DNA from: Paenibacillus thalictri
Lineage (GTDB): Bacteria > Bacillota > Bacilli > Paenibacillales > NBRC-103111
Direction of reading: 5' to 3'
Length of the DNA: 64,000 nucleotides
NCBI RefSeq assembly: GCF_004307995.1
Contig: NZ_SIRE01000015.1
Location: 186,001 to 250,000 of the forward strand
Part shown: in pieces, positions 27,060-35,820 of the stretch
Layout of the letters: each line of letters begins with the position of its first letter
Position numbering within the stretch: position 1 is the first letter of the stretch
Made by a program: the position numbers and the translations under genes
The notes under the pieces: model-generated
The model's input: the letters and a program-made list of their open reading frames with translations, nothing else
The model's database searches: none
Told to the model about the DNA's origin: nothing

Positions 27060-28067
27060 TTATTTTAACCGATTTCTTTTAATAAACTTGGTGAAATCAT
27101 CGTCTTGATTTTGAAGTATATCAATCCGTTTGTTATTGTACTTTTCATATTGGGTAATTGCCAATTTTTCAGCAACTTCTTGCGAAACTTTCCCTGCATT
27201 AGTAAGGATTTCACGTTCATTAAATATTAAAAATGAATTCAACTTTTCAATCCAGTCCTTCATATACATAGGATTTTGTCGCTCTGCTTGGTCCTCAGCA
27301 TAATCTAAATACATAGTTACAATGCGATTCATAGACTGCATTTCCTTGTCGGATAAGTAGTTTTTTGCAATCATGACATCAGACTTTCTAATCTTCTCAC
27401 CCTACCAACTGGTTAACCCCATATTATCCTTCTCAGCATCTGCTCGTTCGGCAATTAATTCAGCCGCTGTATGCCCATGAATAGCAAAATGAAGTTTGTT
27501 CTGAACGGTCGAGAAGAATTCTTTAGACAATTCTGCTTGCGAATCATAATCAACTGATGTAGCATAAATATCCGTAATTTTGCGATAAAATCTTTTCTCT
27601 GATGCGCGGATTTCACGAATTCTTTGCAGAAGCTCATCAAAATAGTCTTGTCCAAAGTTGCGCATTTCCTTCAGACGCTCATCATCCATTGTAAAGCCTT
27701 TAACTAGGTATTCATTCAACCGTTCTGTCGCCCAGCGTCTGAACTGTGTACCTCGGTGAGAACGAACACGGTATCCGATGGAAATTATCATCTCAAGATT
27801 ATAAAAAGATACTTCTCGTTCAACTTGACGTTGCCCTTCGTTTTGAACTATTCGGTTTTTCCGAATAGTTGCTTCTTCGTCCATTTCACCTTCTTCATAT
27901 ATACTTTTGATATGTTCATTTATTGTATTAACACCCTTCTGATACAATTTCGCAATTGCTTTTTGCGTCATCCAGACTGTACCGTTCTCTAACTTGACAT
28001 CAATCTTAGTATTTCCATCCTCGGTCTGGTAAATTAGCATATCAGTATGGTTGTCCAATTTATTCAC
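27060..28067 (-). pseudogene. rhuM: RhuM family protein interrupted by one in-frame amber codon
   Basis: Two minus-strand frames, 27402-28067 (221 residues) and 27060-27374 (104 residues), are in the same phase and separated only by TAG at 27402-27404 plus nine sense codons (GEKIRKSDV). Read through, they give one RhuM protein of about 335 residues, the normal length: VWMTQKAIAKLYQ and IGYRVRSHRGTQFRRWAT in the N-terminal Fic/KilA-N-like half, and MYLDYAEDQAERQ in the C-terminal half. RhuM proteins are found on pathogenicity islands and in phage-defence contexts; the role is unclear. The truncation is probably recent because no other damage is visible. GTG start at 28067. Confidence 0.8.
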
Positions 28068-28194
28068 TCCGCTCCAAGCAGCATAATTCCTGCATTGTAT
28101 AAATCCATTTTACCATATTCTTATCGCTTACAAATAAGAGGCAGCATACGAGGATAATGAACCTGATGGTATTAGCTAAAAACATCCTACCCGG

Positions 28195-29109
28195 CTATAA
28201 AACGTCTCTCAGTTCTTTTTGTTTTTTTAAAAGTTCCTCTCTAATAAGAAGTATCTGATTTAAAGTTTCTCTTGCATTTTTAATGGCACCAGTATTTAAG
28301 AGATTGATACTAGCTGCAATATTTTTCATTGTTGCTTGGTGAGATGAAATTTTTTTTATAATACTTGGTCTATTGCCATCGTCCAATCCCATTAAACAAT
28401 CCGACAACTTAGTGTTGCTGTTCTGCAAAAAAGTCTTTATTTGTTCTTCCGTAGATTCACGAATAAATCTTTCATTTTTTAGGTCTACAACACGAACTGT
28501 TTTGCTTCCTATTTTTTGCAGCAACGTAGCTCTAATCATATCAGAACCAAAAAGAGCAACTAAGCTGGGTTTATGATGGGATAACTTGTCCAACCACCCA
28601 ATTAATTGATATAACACCTTTACATTCAAGGTCCCTCTGATGAATCCCTTTTCAATTTCAGTGTGAGGGTAATATTCAAAGATCCTTATTCTTTCAGCAA
28701 CCCATCTGTTACTTTTCCCCATCTTTTTAGAAAGCACCTCAAAAGAGCATTTTTCCCAAGCAATCCACATTCCATAAGTGTGCTTGGCCCATTCGTAGTC
28801 GGTCCAATCCTCTTTGCCTCCTTGCACACTCCACAGACGTTTTAATTCTTCCTCGAGTGTTTTTGGAGCTTCTACCAAAATAACTGGCAGCTCTTTAATT
28901 TTTAATCTTTTCGCTGCATAGTATCTCCGATGACCTGACATTATGATATATTTGGAGTCTTTCTCATAGCAAGTAATGCCTGTTTCCCAGCCTTTGCTTT
29001 TAATAATCTGCTGCATCTCTTTTGTCTTAAGAGCCATATTCCCCCTCGGGTTATTAGGATTGGGTTCTATCTCATTTATACTCGCCCAAATCATCTTAAC
29101 ATTCTCCAA
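28195..29109 (-). CDS. ParB N-terminal domain protein without ParA partner
   Basis: 304 residues. ParB/Srx fold at the N-terminus with NPNNPR (17-22) and the box II-like SGHRRYYAA (58-66), then a helical region containing a helix-turn-helix (FEVLSKKMGKSNRWVAERI, about 120-138) and a long C-terminal coiled coil. It is a paralogue of the C-terminal half of the next gene upstream, sharing the unusual SVQGG..(D/E)W segment. No ParA lies in the window, so plasmid-type partitioning is unlikely; regulation of DNA or a phage-like role is inferred. TTG start with AAGGAGAG eight bases upstream. Starts 16 bases after the sigma-ParB gene. Confidence 0.85.
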   Translation of the reverse strand: MENVKMIWASINEIEPNPNNPRGNMALKTKEMQQIIKSKGWETGITCYEKDSKYIIMSGHRRYYAAKRLKIKELPVILVEAPKTLEEELKRLWSVQGGKEDWTDYEWAKHTYGMWIAWEKCSFEVLSKKMGKSNRWVAERIRIFEYYPHTEIEKGFIRGTLNVKVLYQLIGWLDKLSHHKPSLVALFGSDMIRATLLQKIGSKTVRVVDLKNERFIRESTEEQIKTFLQNSNTKLSDCLMGLDDGNRPSIIKKISSHQATMKNIAASINLLNTGAIKNARETLNQILLIREELLKKQKELRDVL

Positions 29110-29125
29110 CTAGACCACTCTCCTT

Positions 29126-30781
29126 TTATATAAGGCTTTCCAGCTCCGCTTTCTTTCGTTCAATGCACGCTAACACTTCATCCACTTCTCCTAAAAGCTT
29201 TCTTGCTTCACTTTTCGTTTTAACCTTAATATCTCTGATTTCAGTAACAATTGCTGCTGAATTAATCTCGACAGAAAAAGTATCCGTTACGTTAACTTGA
29301 TAATCATTCAACTTTTTATTAGTATTTATTAGAAAGTCTCGAATTACTTGAACAGTTGCCTTTGTCACAAAGGTATCGTGCACGAGCATACTGTTAAAGC
29401 ACCTTGCCTCATATTTCTTTAACATTAACCGTCTTATATAGTGTTCGCCGCCTAATGCCTCCACCAAGTTGGGATGATATTTAGCAAGTCGCTTGATCCA
29501 AGTATAAATATATTCGAGCATCCTTACACTATACATTCGATTATTAAGCTTATCTTGAATCTCGCCAGGAGGATAGTATTCATAAACTCGAATTCTGGAT
29601 CTAGCCAATCCTTTTGAAATACCCAGTTCACTCCCCAGGCTCTCAAACGAGTTTCTCCCTGAGGCGATCCATCTGTCATAGGTATATTTAATCTGGTCAA
29701 ACGGACTCCACTCCACCTGTCCACCCTGTACGGAGCTAATACGTTCTAATTCCTCTCCTCTACTTTTAGGGGCCGCAACAAGGAATATTGGAATCTTTTC
29801 AAGTTTTAATTCGTTCGCTGCATGCCATCTCCTATGACCTGAGATGATTCTAAAATTATTTCCCCATTCGTAACAAGTAATAGGTTCATCCCAGCCAAAT
29901 GACTCTATACGATCTTGTAAGTGTTCTGATTTTACAGCCGCATCTATTCTTGGATTCTCCGGGTTGGGTAGTACCTTCTCCAAAGGTACCCATCTCAGCT
30001 GTGCTCTCTCTTTTTCTTCACCATCAGCCAAATCAAAGTGATTTAAATTCATTAACCATCCCTCATTTCTAGTCAATATATGACTACAATCATAGCCACA
30101 GCAATTTGCGATCTTCTTCAGAATGTCATTTAATGTGTGATTTGATATTTTGAAGTGCCTAATAATATCCCTTACACTGAAACGATCCAATAACATTTTA
30201 ATGACACCTTGTTCAATTACGGATAATTCCCCCACAACCTCTACACGAAATAAATAATCACGATTTTCCTCTGCTCCAATTAAATCAACAAGTTCTAAAT
30301 CCTCGCTAGAATCGACATTTGATAGAGACTGATTGAGGGATTTTACGTTACGGATTCTGATATATTCTAGCCCTAGGTCAGCCATTTCCAGTGTGCAGTT
30401 AAAATAGTTAGCAATGTATTCGGGGGAATGATGCATCATACTTTCTTTATGAATTTTCGAAATAATTGAGTTTAATTCTCTAGTTGGACGAATATGGCTT
30501 ATACTGTATATCATAAAATCTTTCATTCTCCCCTTAACGGTATGGCAAGCATAACTCCAAAAACCGTGAGTATTCTTGCTGCTGTCAAAACGTTTATGTG
30601 CCTCAAGCAGCCCAATATATCCTTGTTGAATCAAATCTTCTTTTAAATCTCTAGGGATCCCCCATTGATTACTAAGTTTACGCACCTCATTCTCTATCTG
30701 TTTTGAGTACCGCACAACCATATCAGCGACTTCATCTAACTCAGAATCCTTAATTTTTAAAATAGCGTTCACTCCTCTCAT
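29126..30781 (-). CDS. Sigma-70 factor fused to a ParB domain
   Basis: 551 residues. Residues about 42-90 match sigma region 2 (DLIQQGYIGLLEAHKRFD, then FWSYACHTVKGRMKDF), about 97-170 resemble region 3 (RPTRELN, SLNQSLSN...LVDLIG) and about 185-225 region 4 (LSVIEQGVIKMLL, HTH near FKISNHTLNDIL). From about 265 a ParB/Srx domain begins: NPENPR (273-278), SGHRRWHAA (314-322), the SVQGGQVEW segment (350-358) and an HTH near 378-400. The C-terminal third is helical. It forms an operon with the ParB-only gene downstream. The ATG at 30781 lacks a good Shine-Dalgarno; AGAGGAG lies within the first codons, so a slightly later unusual start is possible. A DNA-bound ParB-like sigma factor is the inference. 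Confidence 0.85.
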   Translation of the reverse strand: MRGVNAILKIKDSELDEVADMVVRYSKQIENEVRKLSNQWGIPRDLKEDLIQQGYIGLLEAHKRFDSSKNTHGFWSYACHTVKGRMKDFMIYSISHIRPTRELNSIISKIHKESMMHHSPEYIANYFNCTLEMADLGLEYIRIRNVKSLNQSLSNVDSSEDLELVDLIGAEENRDYLFRVEVVGELSVIEQGVIKMLLDRFSVRDIIRHFKISNHTLNDILKKIANCCGYDCSHILTRNEGWLMNLNHFDLADGEEKERAQLRWVPLEKVLPNPENPRIDAAVKSEHLQDRIESFGWDEPITCYEWGNNFRIISGHRRWHAANELKLEKIPIFLVAAPKSRGEELERISSVQGGQVEWSPFDQIKYTYDRWIASGRNSFESLGSELGISKGLARSRIRVYEYYPPGEIQDKLNNRMYSVRMLEYIYTWIKRLAKYHPNLVEALGGEHYIRRLMLKKYEARCFNSMLVHDTFVTKATVQVIRDFLINTNKKLNDYQVNVTDTFSVEINSAAIVTEIRDIKVKTKSEARKLLGEVDEVLACIERKKAELESLI

Positions 30782-30870
30782 GAGATTAAGTAATAGGGAT
30801 AAGCATTCTATTTAGATTGAATTTTCAGATATTTATTTCTAAATTGAAACTATTTTATTTGCAATTTGAT

Positions 30871-30913
30871 TTAAAAGCTACCTTTCACAGTTAGTTATGA
30901 GGTAGCTTTTAAA
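30871..30913. terminator. Bidirectional terminator
   Basis: Arms TTAAAAGCTACCT (30871-30883) and AGGTAGCTTTTAA (30900-30912) with a 16-base loop, A/T-rich on both sides. It lies downstream of the tiny ORF pair and upstream of the sigma-ParB gene. Confidence 0.7.
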
Positions 30914-30927
30914 TCCTCCTACAGCAT

Positions 30928-31086
30928 TTAGGAACACCCGCCATCGTGGCATTCAGTAAGGTTTTTCCATCCGACTAACGAGCGCTCCAAACACATCTTC
31001 CGCTTCAACCAATACCTCAACCCCTTATACTCCTGATAAAAAAACTGCATAATTGCCCGATCTTGCACAACATTATCCGTATTCAT
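30928..31086 (-). CDS. Tiny ORF of 52 codons, second of a coupled pair
   Basis: Encodes MNTDNVVQDRAIMQFFY...LTECHDGGCS. Its ATG directly follows the TAA of a 20-codon ORF (TAAATG), so it would be translated by reinitiation. Basic and aromatic middle (EYKGLRYWLKRKM), Cys at the end. No family recognised. It could be a real small protein or the tail of a decayed gene. A terminator-like hairpin follows. Confidence 0.4.
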   Translation of the reverse strand: MNTDNVVQDRAIMQFFYQEYKGLRYWLKRKMCLERSLVGWKNLTECHDGGCS

Positions 31087-31149
31087 TTACTTTAGTTTAG
31101 GTACTCCTCGCAGCGACTGTACGGACAATCCCGCTCCTTTCATTTTCAT
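31087..31149 (-). CDS. 20-residue peptide ORF with a near-perfect ribosome binding site
   Basis: MKMKGAGLSVQSLRGVPKLK, basic, preceded by AAGGAGG with an 8-base spacer to ATG. The stop touches the start of the 52-codon ORF. It is too short for a coding score, so the ribosome binding site and the coupling are the only evidence. It may be a leader peptide, a signalling peptide or a chance ORF. Confidence 0.35.
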   Translation of the reverse strand: MKMKGAGLSVQSLRGVPKLK

Positions 31150-31332
31150 AAACTAGGCCTCCTTCCCCGTCAAGATTCATAAATCTATCTTAATTCCGGC
31201 TTCCATCTATTTACAAGCAGGGACGAATGGAAGTCAAATGACAGCATCACTATGTTACAGTTTGTCGTTGCCAAGGCTGAGTGGATACGCTAATGTGAGG
31301 ATAAGCTACCATTGAAGATGGAGGAATCCGGA

Positions 31333-32214
31333 ATGAACGAAAGCAGTACACTAGATACACTTATGAAAATGCTAATGAAGTCTACAGGAGACAGGAAAAA
31401 ACATATCATCAACGAATTTGAGCAAAAGTTTCAACTTCATTTAACACAAATTAGAGATCGGAAGAACCCATCTCACATCATCTGTCCTGGTTGCCAGCAG
31501 CACGGCCACGTTATTCTGTATGGCTACGCAAATCGTGGTAAAACCCGCCATCGCTTCCACTGCAAAAAATGCGAACGCCATTTCAACGACCATACCGATA
31601 CCATTTTTCATAACAAAAAGCTCCGTAACCATCTCTACCCATTCCTCGAAATGATGCTTAACGGCATATCGATTCGGAAAACGGCGACCGATCTCGGCAT
31701 ATCCCCGACAACTGCCCATACCTGGCGTCACGCCATACTTCGTTACATAGAAAAGAATAAAGAGACCTTTATTGAGATCTTATCTAATGAGGAAATTATT
31801 GAATCCTCGACCAGTGAATTCAAGCCATCTCGGAAAGGCCTGCCTCGCCATCTTGACATCCCGTCCAATACGCAAGTTCTTCAGTTCCAGTGCAATCGCC
31901 AAAAGCAATTCTATCTAACCTACCTATCTGAAGGTGCAATCAAGCCCAAGAACCAACTCATTAAGGGGAAAATGTCCGTGGAACTTGCAGGTACGCCAAT
32001 CAATACCCTGCAAACATCTTCCGCAGACCGCCTGTTGCATCATAGCCGCCATGTGACAGAGCTCAATCAGCAATTTGCAGACGCCTATCAACGAATGAGA
32101 GGGGTAGCCCAACCTTATTTGCTCAAATATGCCCTTTGGTACTGCCTTTGCGCCAAGCTATCGGGGCTCAATCCTAAGGAGCGTTTGCATTCATTATTGC
32201 TTTTATGCTTATAA
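31333..32214 (+). CDS. IS1595-like transposase homologue, catalytic residues not recognisable
   Basis: About 293 residues. N-terminal zinc ribbon (ICPGCQQHG and CKKCERHF), helix-turn-helix (ISIRKTATDLGISPTTAHTWR), then the ISXO2-like core with SEFKPSRKGLPR and a C-terminal RMRGVAQPYLLKYALWYCL that matches the family's FRGVATKYLDNYLGWF element. The Asp that normally opens the core (DE.FF.ESFKG) is replaced by NEEIIESS, so the copy is probably inactive or domesticated. No terminal inverted repeats found. GGAGGA seven bases upstream supports ATG 31333 over the TTG at 31312. Confidence 0.65.
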   Translation: MNESSTLDTLMKMLMKSTGDRKKHIINEFEQKFQLHLTQIRDRKNPSHIICPGCQQHGHVILYGYANRGKTRHRFHCKKCERHFNDHTDTIFHNKKLRNHLYPFLEMMLNGISIRKTATDLGISPTTAHTWRHAILRYIEKNKETFIEILSNEEIIESSTSEFKPSRKGLPRHLDIPSNTQVLQFQCNRQKQFYLTYLSEGAIKPKNQLIKGKMSVELAGTPINTLQTSSADRLLHHSRHVTELNQQFADAYQRMRGVAQPYLLKYALWYCLCAKLSGLNPKERLHSLLLLCL

Positions 32215-32660
32215 GATTTTTTTATTGGAACATTATCCCTTAATAGAATAATTCATTTGAATAATCGCACATCACGTGCCACCAACGATAGAGTGTAACA
32301 TGCCAACTACCGGAATTTCTCTTCTTGTTGAGTCACTAGACAGCCGCCGTACGGCAGTGTAAACTACTATTTCCTCCATTCCAAGAATGTGCCACTAGCC
32401 ACTTCTTTGAGTACGAATGGGCAAAAACGGACACCAATCGGCGTCCGTTTCTAATCGTATATATGGAGGTGAGAGAGTATTGGAATGATCATCTGGCTTA
32501 ACTTACTAACGTAGACTAATCACCGATGACTACCTTAGCGGTACATTTCAATACCGTGCTCCCTCCGCTCACGCTCCAGTCCGCGCGGACTAAACCCTCC
32601 AGGGGTTCTCCTCCTGCCTTTCACCATCATAAACAAAAGACATTCCGAAGGGTGTCTCTC
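32215..32660. other. Gene-free stretch with a hairpin
   Basis: No credible gene. It contains an inverted repeat AAACGGAC / GTCCGTTT (32425-32450) followed by TATATATGGAGGTGAGAG, a hairpin-plus-TATGGAG layout like those seen at several repeat copies. Confidence 0.5.
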
Positions 32661-32667
32661 CTATTCA

Positions 32668-32741
32668 GGAAGACGAAACGTGGCTTGGCAAACCCACAAT
32701 CGCCGTCGCGTGATGTTGAGGTTGTTCGGGGGGTAACTTGA
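32668..32741 (+). repeat. Dispersed repeat, copy 4
   Basis: AGGAAGACGAAACGTGGCTTGGC through CCACAATCGCCGTCGCG to GGGGGGTAACTTGA. Like copy 1, it ends right at the 3' end of a retropepsin-type gene, here a relic. A short hairpin (AGACATTCC...GGGTGTCT) precedes it. Confidence 0.75.
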
Positions 32742-32940
32742 CTCATTCGCTTGCTGCCACTGGCAATTCTATAAAGTCAATCACCAATCCAGCAGATCCG
32801 ATCCTACCTTTACAAAATCAAAATGCTTAGAGTACACGACCTCTTACCATCGCATCCCGGTACCTTCGGAAAATAAAACTTTCTACTGCTTTTCATTATA
32901 GTACAAATGCTTAGCCAGTAATGTATGGGCTAGGACCTTC
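32742..32940 (-). pseudogene. Relic of a third retropepsin cassette
   Basis: The minus strand gives VVYSKHFDFVKVG, then after an internal deletion SAGLVIDFIELPVAASE and a stop; these match EVIYSKQFDFVQAG and LAGLVIDSKELTVG of the intact gene at 13.9 kb. Further right (32855-32940) the sequence resembles the region upstream of the intact cassette (14521-14605), so the middle of the cassette has been deleted. Confidence 0.65.
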
Positions 32941-32965
32941 GAACATACTCACTTATCGACGCGGA

Positions 32966-33949
32966 TTAACCGAGCTTTTGCCCGCAATTCGGGCAGAAGT
33001 TAGCCCCTTCGTTTTTCGTACCACAGTTAGGACAGAAGTTTGGTTTACTTCCCCCTTGAGAAGAAGGCGCAGGCGTGGGAGCCTGGTTCTGATTATGGCT
33101 CTGGTTCTGGTTCATATTTTTCATCATTTCATTTGCCATGTTCATGCCCATCATCATACCCGCCATATCCGAAGCCGCTCCACCGCCATGCAATTTACCA
33201 GAAGCCATCGCGTCGGTCATACTTACCTGCTGGTATTTCTGCAAGTTACCGATCATTTCATGAGAAGCCGTCTTCGTGATCATGTCCTGAATTTCTTGAG
33301 GATAATTAAAGCTCATCACTTGAAAACCCGTAATCGTCAATCCATTATCCAATAATTCCATATCCAGATCCTCACGAATACCTCTGGCAATATCGGATGC
33401 ATTTGCCTGGAGATTGAACATATCCTTCCCTTCTCTGCTGATCCACTTCATTAACAGTTGATCCAACACAGAAGTGATACGGATTTTAATATCCTCAACA
33501 AGATAGCTGTCTTTCACCCCGGCAATTTTATCGATCAGTCTCACATAATCATTCACTTTAAAATTGAAGGTTCCGTTTGCGCGTATCGGCATGCCGCCTG
33601 GAAGCTGCGGAGTTGGGATCAGAACAGGATTCTGCGTCCCCCATTTGACGGTAAACTCCTTCGTATTCACAAATAAAACTTCCACCCTCATACCGCTGTT
33701 GAAGCCGAACTTAAACCCTTTTAAAGTCGATAGGAATGGAATGATCTGTGAATCGATATGATATTCCCCGTCATCCTGAAAGATCCCTTCGATCTTGCCG
33801 TTATTTACGAAAATGGCATCTTGACCCGGGCGAATAATTAGCTTACTGCCTTTCTTGATCTCCCGATTGCCCCACTTCCAAAAGATCATATCATCTCGAA
33901 ACTCTTCCCATTCCACAACATTCGAAAATTGATTTGAGAAAAATCCCAT
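32966..33949 (-). CDS. ydjI: SPFH/band-7 domain protein with zinc ribbon (YdjI-like)
   Basis: 327 residues. N-terminal SPFH domain (GQDAIFVNNGKIEGIF, about 43-60, to about 225), a Met/Asn/Gln-rich flexible linker, and a C-terminal pair of CxxC motifs (FCPNCGTKN, FCPNCGQKLG) forming a zinc ribbon. In B. subtilis YdjI belongs to the pspA-ydjGHI operon, which links PspA to the membrane during envelope stress. Last gene here, 38 bases after ydjH. A cytosolic protein recruited to membrane by its partners is expected. Confidence 0.9.
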   Translation of the reverse strand: MGFFSNQFSNVVEWEEFRDDMIFWKWGNREIKKGSKLIIRPGQDAIFVNNGKIEGIFQDDGEYHIDSQIIPFLSTLKGFKFGFNSGMRVEVLFVNTKEFTVKWGTQNPVLIPTPQLPGGMPIRANGTFNFKVNDYVRLIDKIAGVKDSYLVEDIKIRITSVLDQLLMKWISREGKDMFNLQANASDIARGIREDLDMELLDNGLTITGFQVMSFNYPQEIQDMITKTASHEMIGNLQKYQQVSMTDAMASGKLHGGGAASDMAGMMMGMNMANEMMKNMNQNQSHNQNQAPTPAPSSQGGSKPNFCPNCGTKNEGANFCPNCGQKLG

Positions 33950-33987
33950 ATGAATACCCCTCTCCTTAGTTGAATACTCAACAACGA

Positions 33988-34779
33988 TTAAAATTTGCCC
34001 CTACTGCCGCTATGCGAATGGCCGCCTCCAGTGATGCCGCCACCACCGCCGCCTCCCGATCTACCGCCAGAGTTTTTCTCAATTTTTTGCTTCGTGACTG
34101 TTGTTCGCAGGTACTGATCCTTCCGGTCTAGAATTCCCGAATGGCTTGCATCCTCATAGGTTTGCCGATTTACGGTGACGCGCCCGCCGGAGCGGTAAAC
34201 CATCATCCCCACTACAATACCTCCGATAGCCAAGGCCCCTCCCAATTGAACCCAGATATTAAATAAAATGTTCTCCGGATTAACTCCCGGCTTGAATCCC
34301 ATATATTTATAGGAAGTTTTAATATATTTTTCGAATGCCATCTTATAATTGCCGCTGGATAGATCAGATGTAATCTTGCTCCGTATTTGATCAAGCCTGC
34401 TATCGTCCAGGTACTGCTTAGCCTTATAAAACCCAGCCAAATAGATGTCGCGGTTTCTCATATCCAGTGTCAAAATGACTGCATTGCCATGAGGTTTGTC
34501 GAACCCGGGTCCATGCTCGTCATAAAAATCTTCCGTCATCTTTTGAACATCCACATTTTTGGCATTAGTAGAGGTAACGATGATGATATCGGTTTCCCTT
34601 TTGGCGCCGTATTGATTAGCCATCGTATTGAGCTCACGAAGCTCTTCAGGAGTAAGAAGCTTCGCATCATCATAAATCAACGTTTTCTCTTCTAACGCTG
34701 CTGCCATGATTTGAACAGGAACGGCCAAATAGACCACAAAAAAGAACAGAACCGCCAGAAACGCGCCGCGCCTTCTCAA
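33988..34779 (-). CDS. ydjH: TPM-domain membrane protein (YdjH-like)
   Basis: The TTG at 34779 is preferred: it overlaps the stop of ydjG as TTGA and has GGGAGGG five bases upstream, giving MRRRGAFLAV. A signal/anchor helix follows, then a TPM domain (YDDAKLLTPEELREL through the DIIIVTSTNAK strand), a transmembrane helix (LGGALAIGGIVVGMMVY) and a Ser/Gly-rich C-terminus ending in GGGHSHSGSRGKF. TPM proteins act in membrane-complex maintenance. An in-frame ATG 75 bases upstream exists but lies inside ydjG and has no ribosome site. Confidence 0.88.
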   Translation of the reverse strand: MRRRGAFLAVLFFFVVYLAVPVQIMAAALEEKTLIYDDAKLLTPEELRELNTMANQYGAKRETDIIIVTSTNAKNVDVQKMTEDFYDEHGPGFDKPHGNAVILTLDMRNRDIYLAGFYKAKQYLDDSRLDQIRSKITSDLSSGNYKMAFEKYIKTSYKYMGFKPGVNPENILFNIWVQLGGALAIGGIVVGMMVYRSGGRVTVNRQTYEDASHSGILDRKDQYLRTTVTKQKIEKNSGGRSGGGGGGGITGGGHSHSGSRGKF

Positions 34780-35810
34780 AAGAACCCTCCCCCCATCATC
34801 CATGAGATTAATTTTAATGATAGGAAGGATACCCCGGAAATACCGGCAAACCAAGCTGCGACCTTCGTCTTGCTGATCGGAGGTTTACCGACGACCTTGC
34901 CCGTCTGACCGTTCATGGCAAACGTATACTCCAGTTTATTATAATCATAATGAACCACCCATACCGGAAGCAAACAATAATCTACGTTTTTTACTTTTGT
35001 ATCAATGTTCTTATTTGTAAAAGTAGCAGTGGAGTATTCCGACACCGTTGACGAAATGGCAGATTCAATATACTCCCTGATCTTATTTTTCGCCCGCGGC
35101 AGCATCTCCGTATCTGTATAACTGTATTTCTCCGCAACGTAACCTGCCAGATAAGGCGTTTTAAAATGCTTCAGCTGATCATAAGGAAAAGGTTCCAGCT
35201 TATCCATCAGCGTATCATTCATCTTCTCCGACGAATCAATAGGCACCCGCAAATAATTCAATTGAAGCTTACGGTAGACGTCAAAATACTGCGTTTCCGT
35301 GTACCGGTAATCCCCGTCCGAATAAATTCTCACTCTCGTGGCATGACCGGTTGCTTCTACTTGGTTGTGCAATTCATATAACCAGAAGGGGACATACATT
35401 CCTGTCATACTTTTAATGCGGTCTGCGGTCATAAATCCGCTTGGTGTAAGAAGACCGTTTTTGCACCATTTTCGAAAAGCTTTCACCGCTTCCTCTTTGC
35501 TGATAGAAAAAGGAATGACCAGACCCGGAGCCAGCTTGCCGCTCAAGCGATCGCCGAGAACAACAGCCGAGCCGCAAAAGCTGCAAACCGTCGCCGCCGT
35601 TTCCGCTTCAGCCATAATAACAGCTCCGCAGCTCGTACAGTGATATTCATGAACCTGCTCTGTTGCATCTATTTGCTGCCCGTCAAGAGGATCAGCGATC
35701 TGCTCGATATTGTCCTTTCTTCCGCAGCTATGACACGATAACATCCCCGTTGCCGAGTCAAAAACCATGCCGCTGCCACAGTTCGGGCATTTATATTCAA
35801 TAACATTCAT
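34776..35810 (-). CDS. ydjG: Zinc-ribbon membrane protein (YdjG-like)
   Basis: 344 residues. Two N-terminal zinc ribbons, CPNCGSG...CHSCGRK (8-33) and CTSCGAV...CSFCGSA (58-81), a central beta-rich domain (about 95-290), and C-terminal hydrophobic segments (VAAWFAGISGVSFLSLKLISW). Homologue of B. subtilis YdjG in the PspA operon, where it works with YdjH and YdjI at the membrane. Follows pspA by 10 bases and overlaps ydjH by four. Confidence 0.88.
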   Translation of the reverse strand: MNVIEYKCPNCGSGMVFDSATGMLSCHSCGRKDNIEQIADPLDGQQIDATEQVHEYHCTSCGAVIMAEAETAATVCSFCGSAVVLGDRLSGKLAPGLVIPFSISKEEAVKAFRKWCKNGLLTPSGFMTADRIKSMTGMYVPFWLYELHNQVEATGHATRVRIYSDGDYRYTETQYFDVYRKLQLNYLRVPIDSSEKMNDTLMDKLEPFPYDQLKHFKTPYLAGYVAEKYSYTDTEMLPRAKNKIREYIESAISSTVSEYSTATFTNKNIDTKVKNVDYCLLPVWVVHYDYNKLEYTFAMNGQTGKVVGKPPISKTKVAAWFAGISGVSFLSLKLISWMMGGGFF

Positions 35811-35820
35811 CGACTCACCG

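Noticed and set aside
28195..30781. Plasmid or chromosome partition (ParABS) locus
   Set aside because: No ParA ATPase and no parS-like repeat seen; one ParB is fused to a sigma factor.
32526..32741. 71-codon plus-strand open frame
   Set aside because: It only crosses a dispersed-repeat copy in a different phase from copies 1 and 8 and has no ribosome site.
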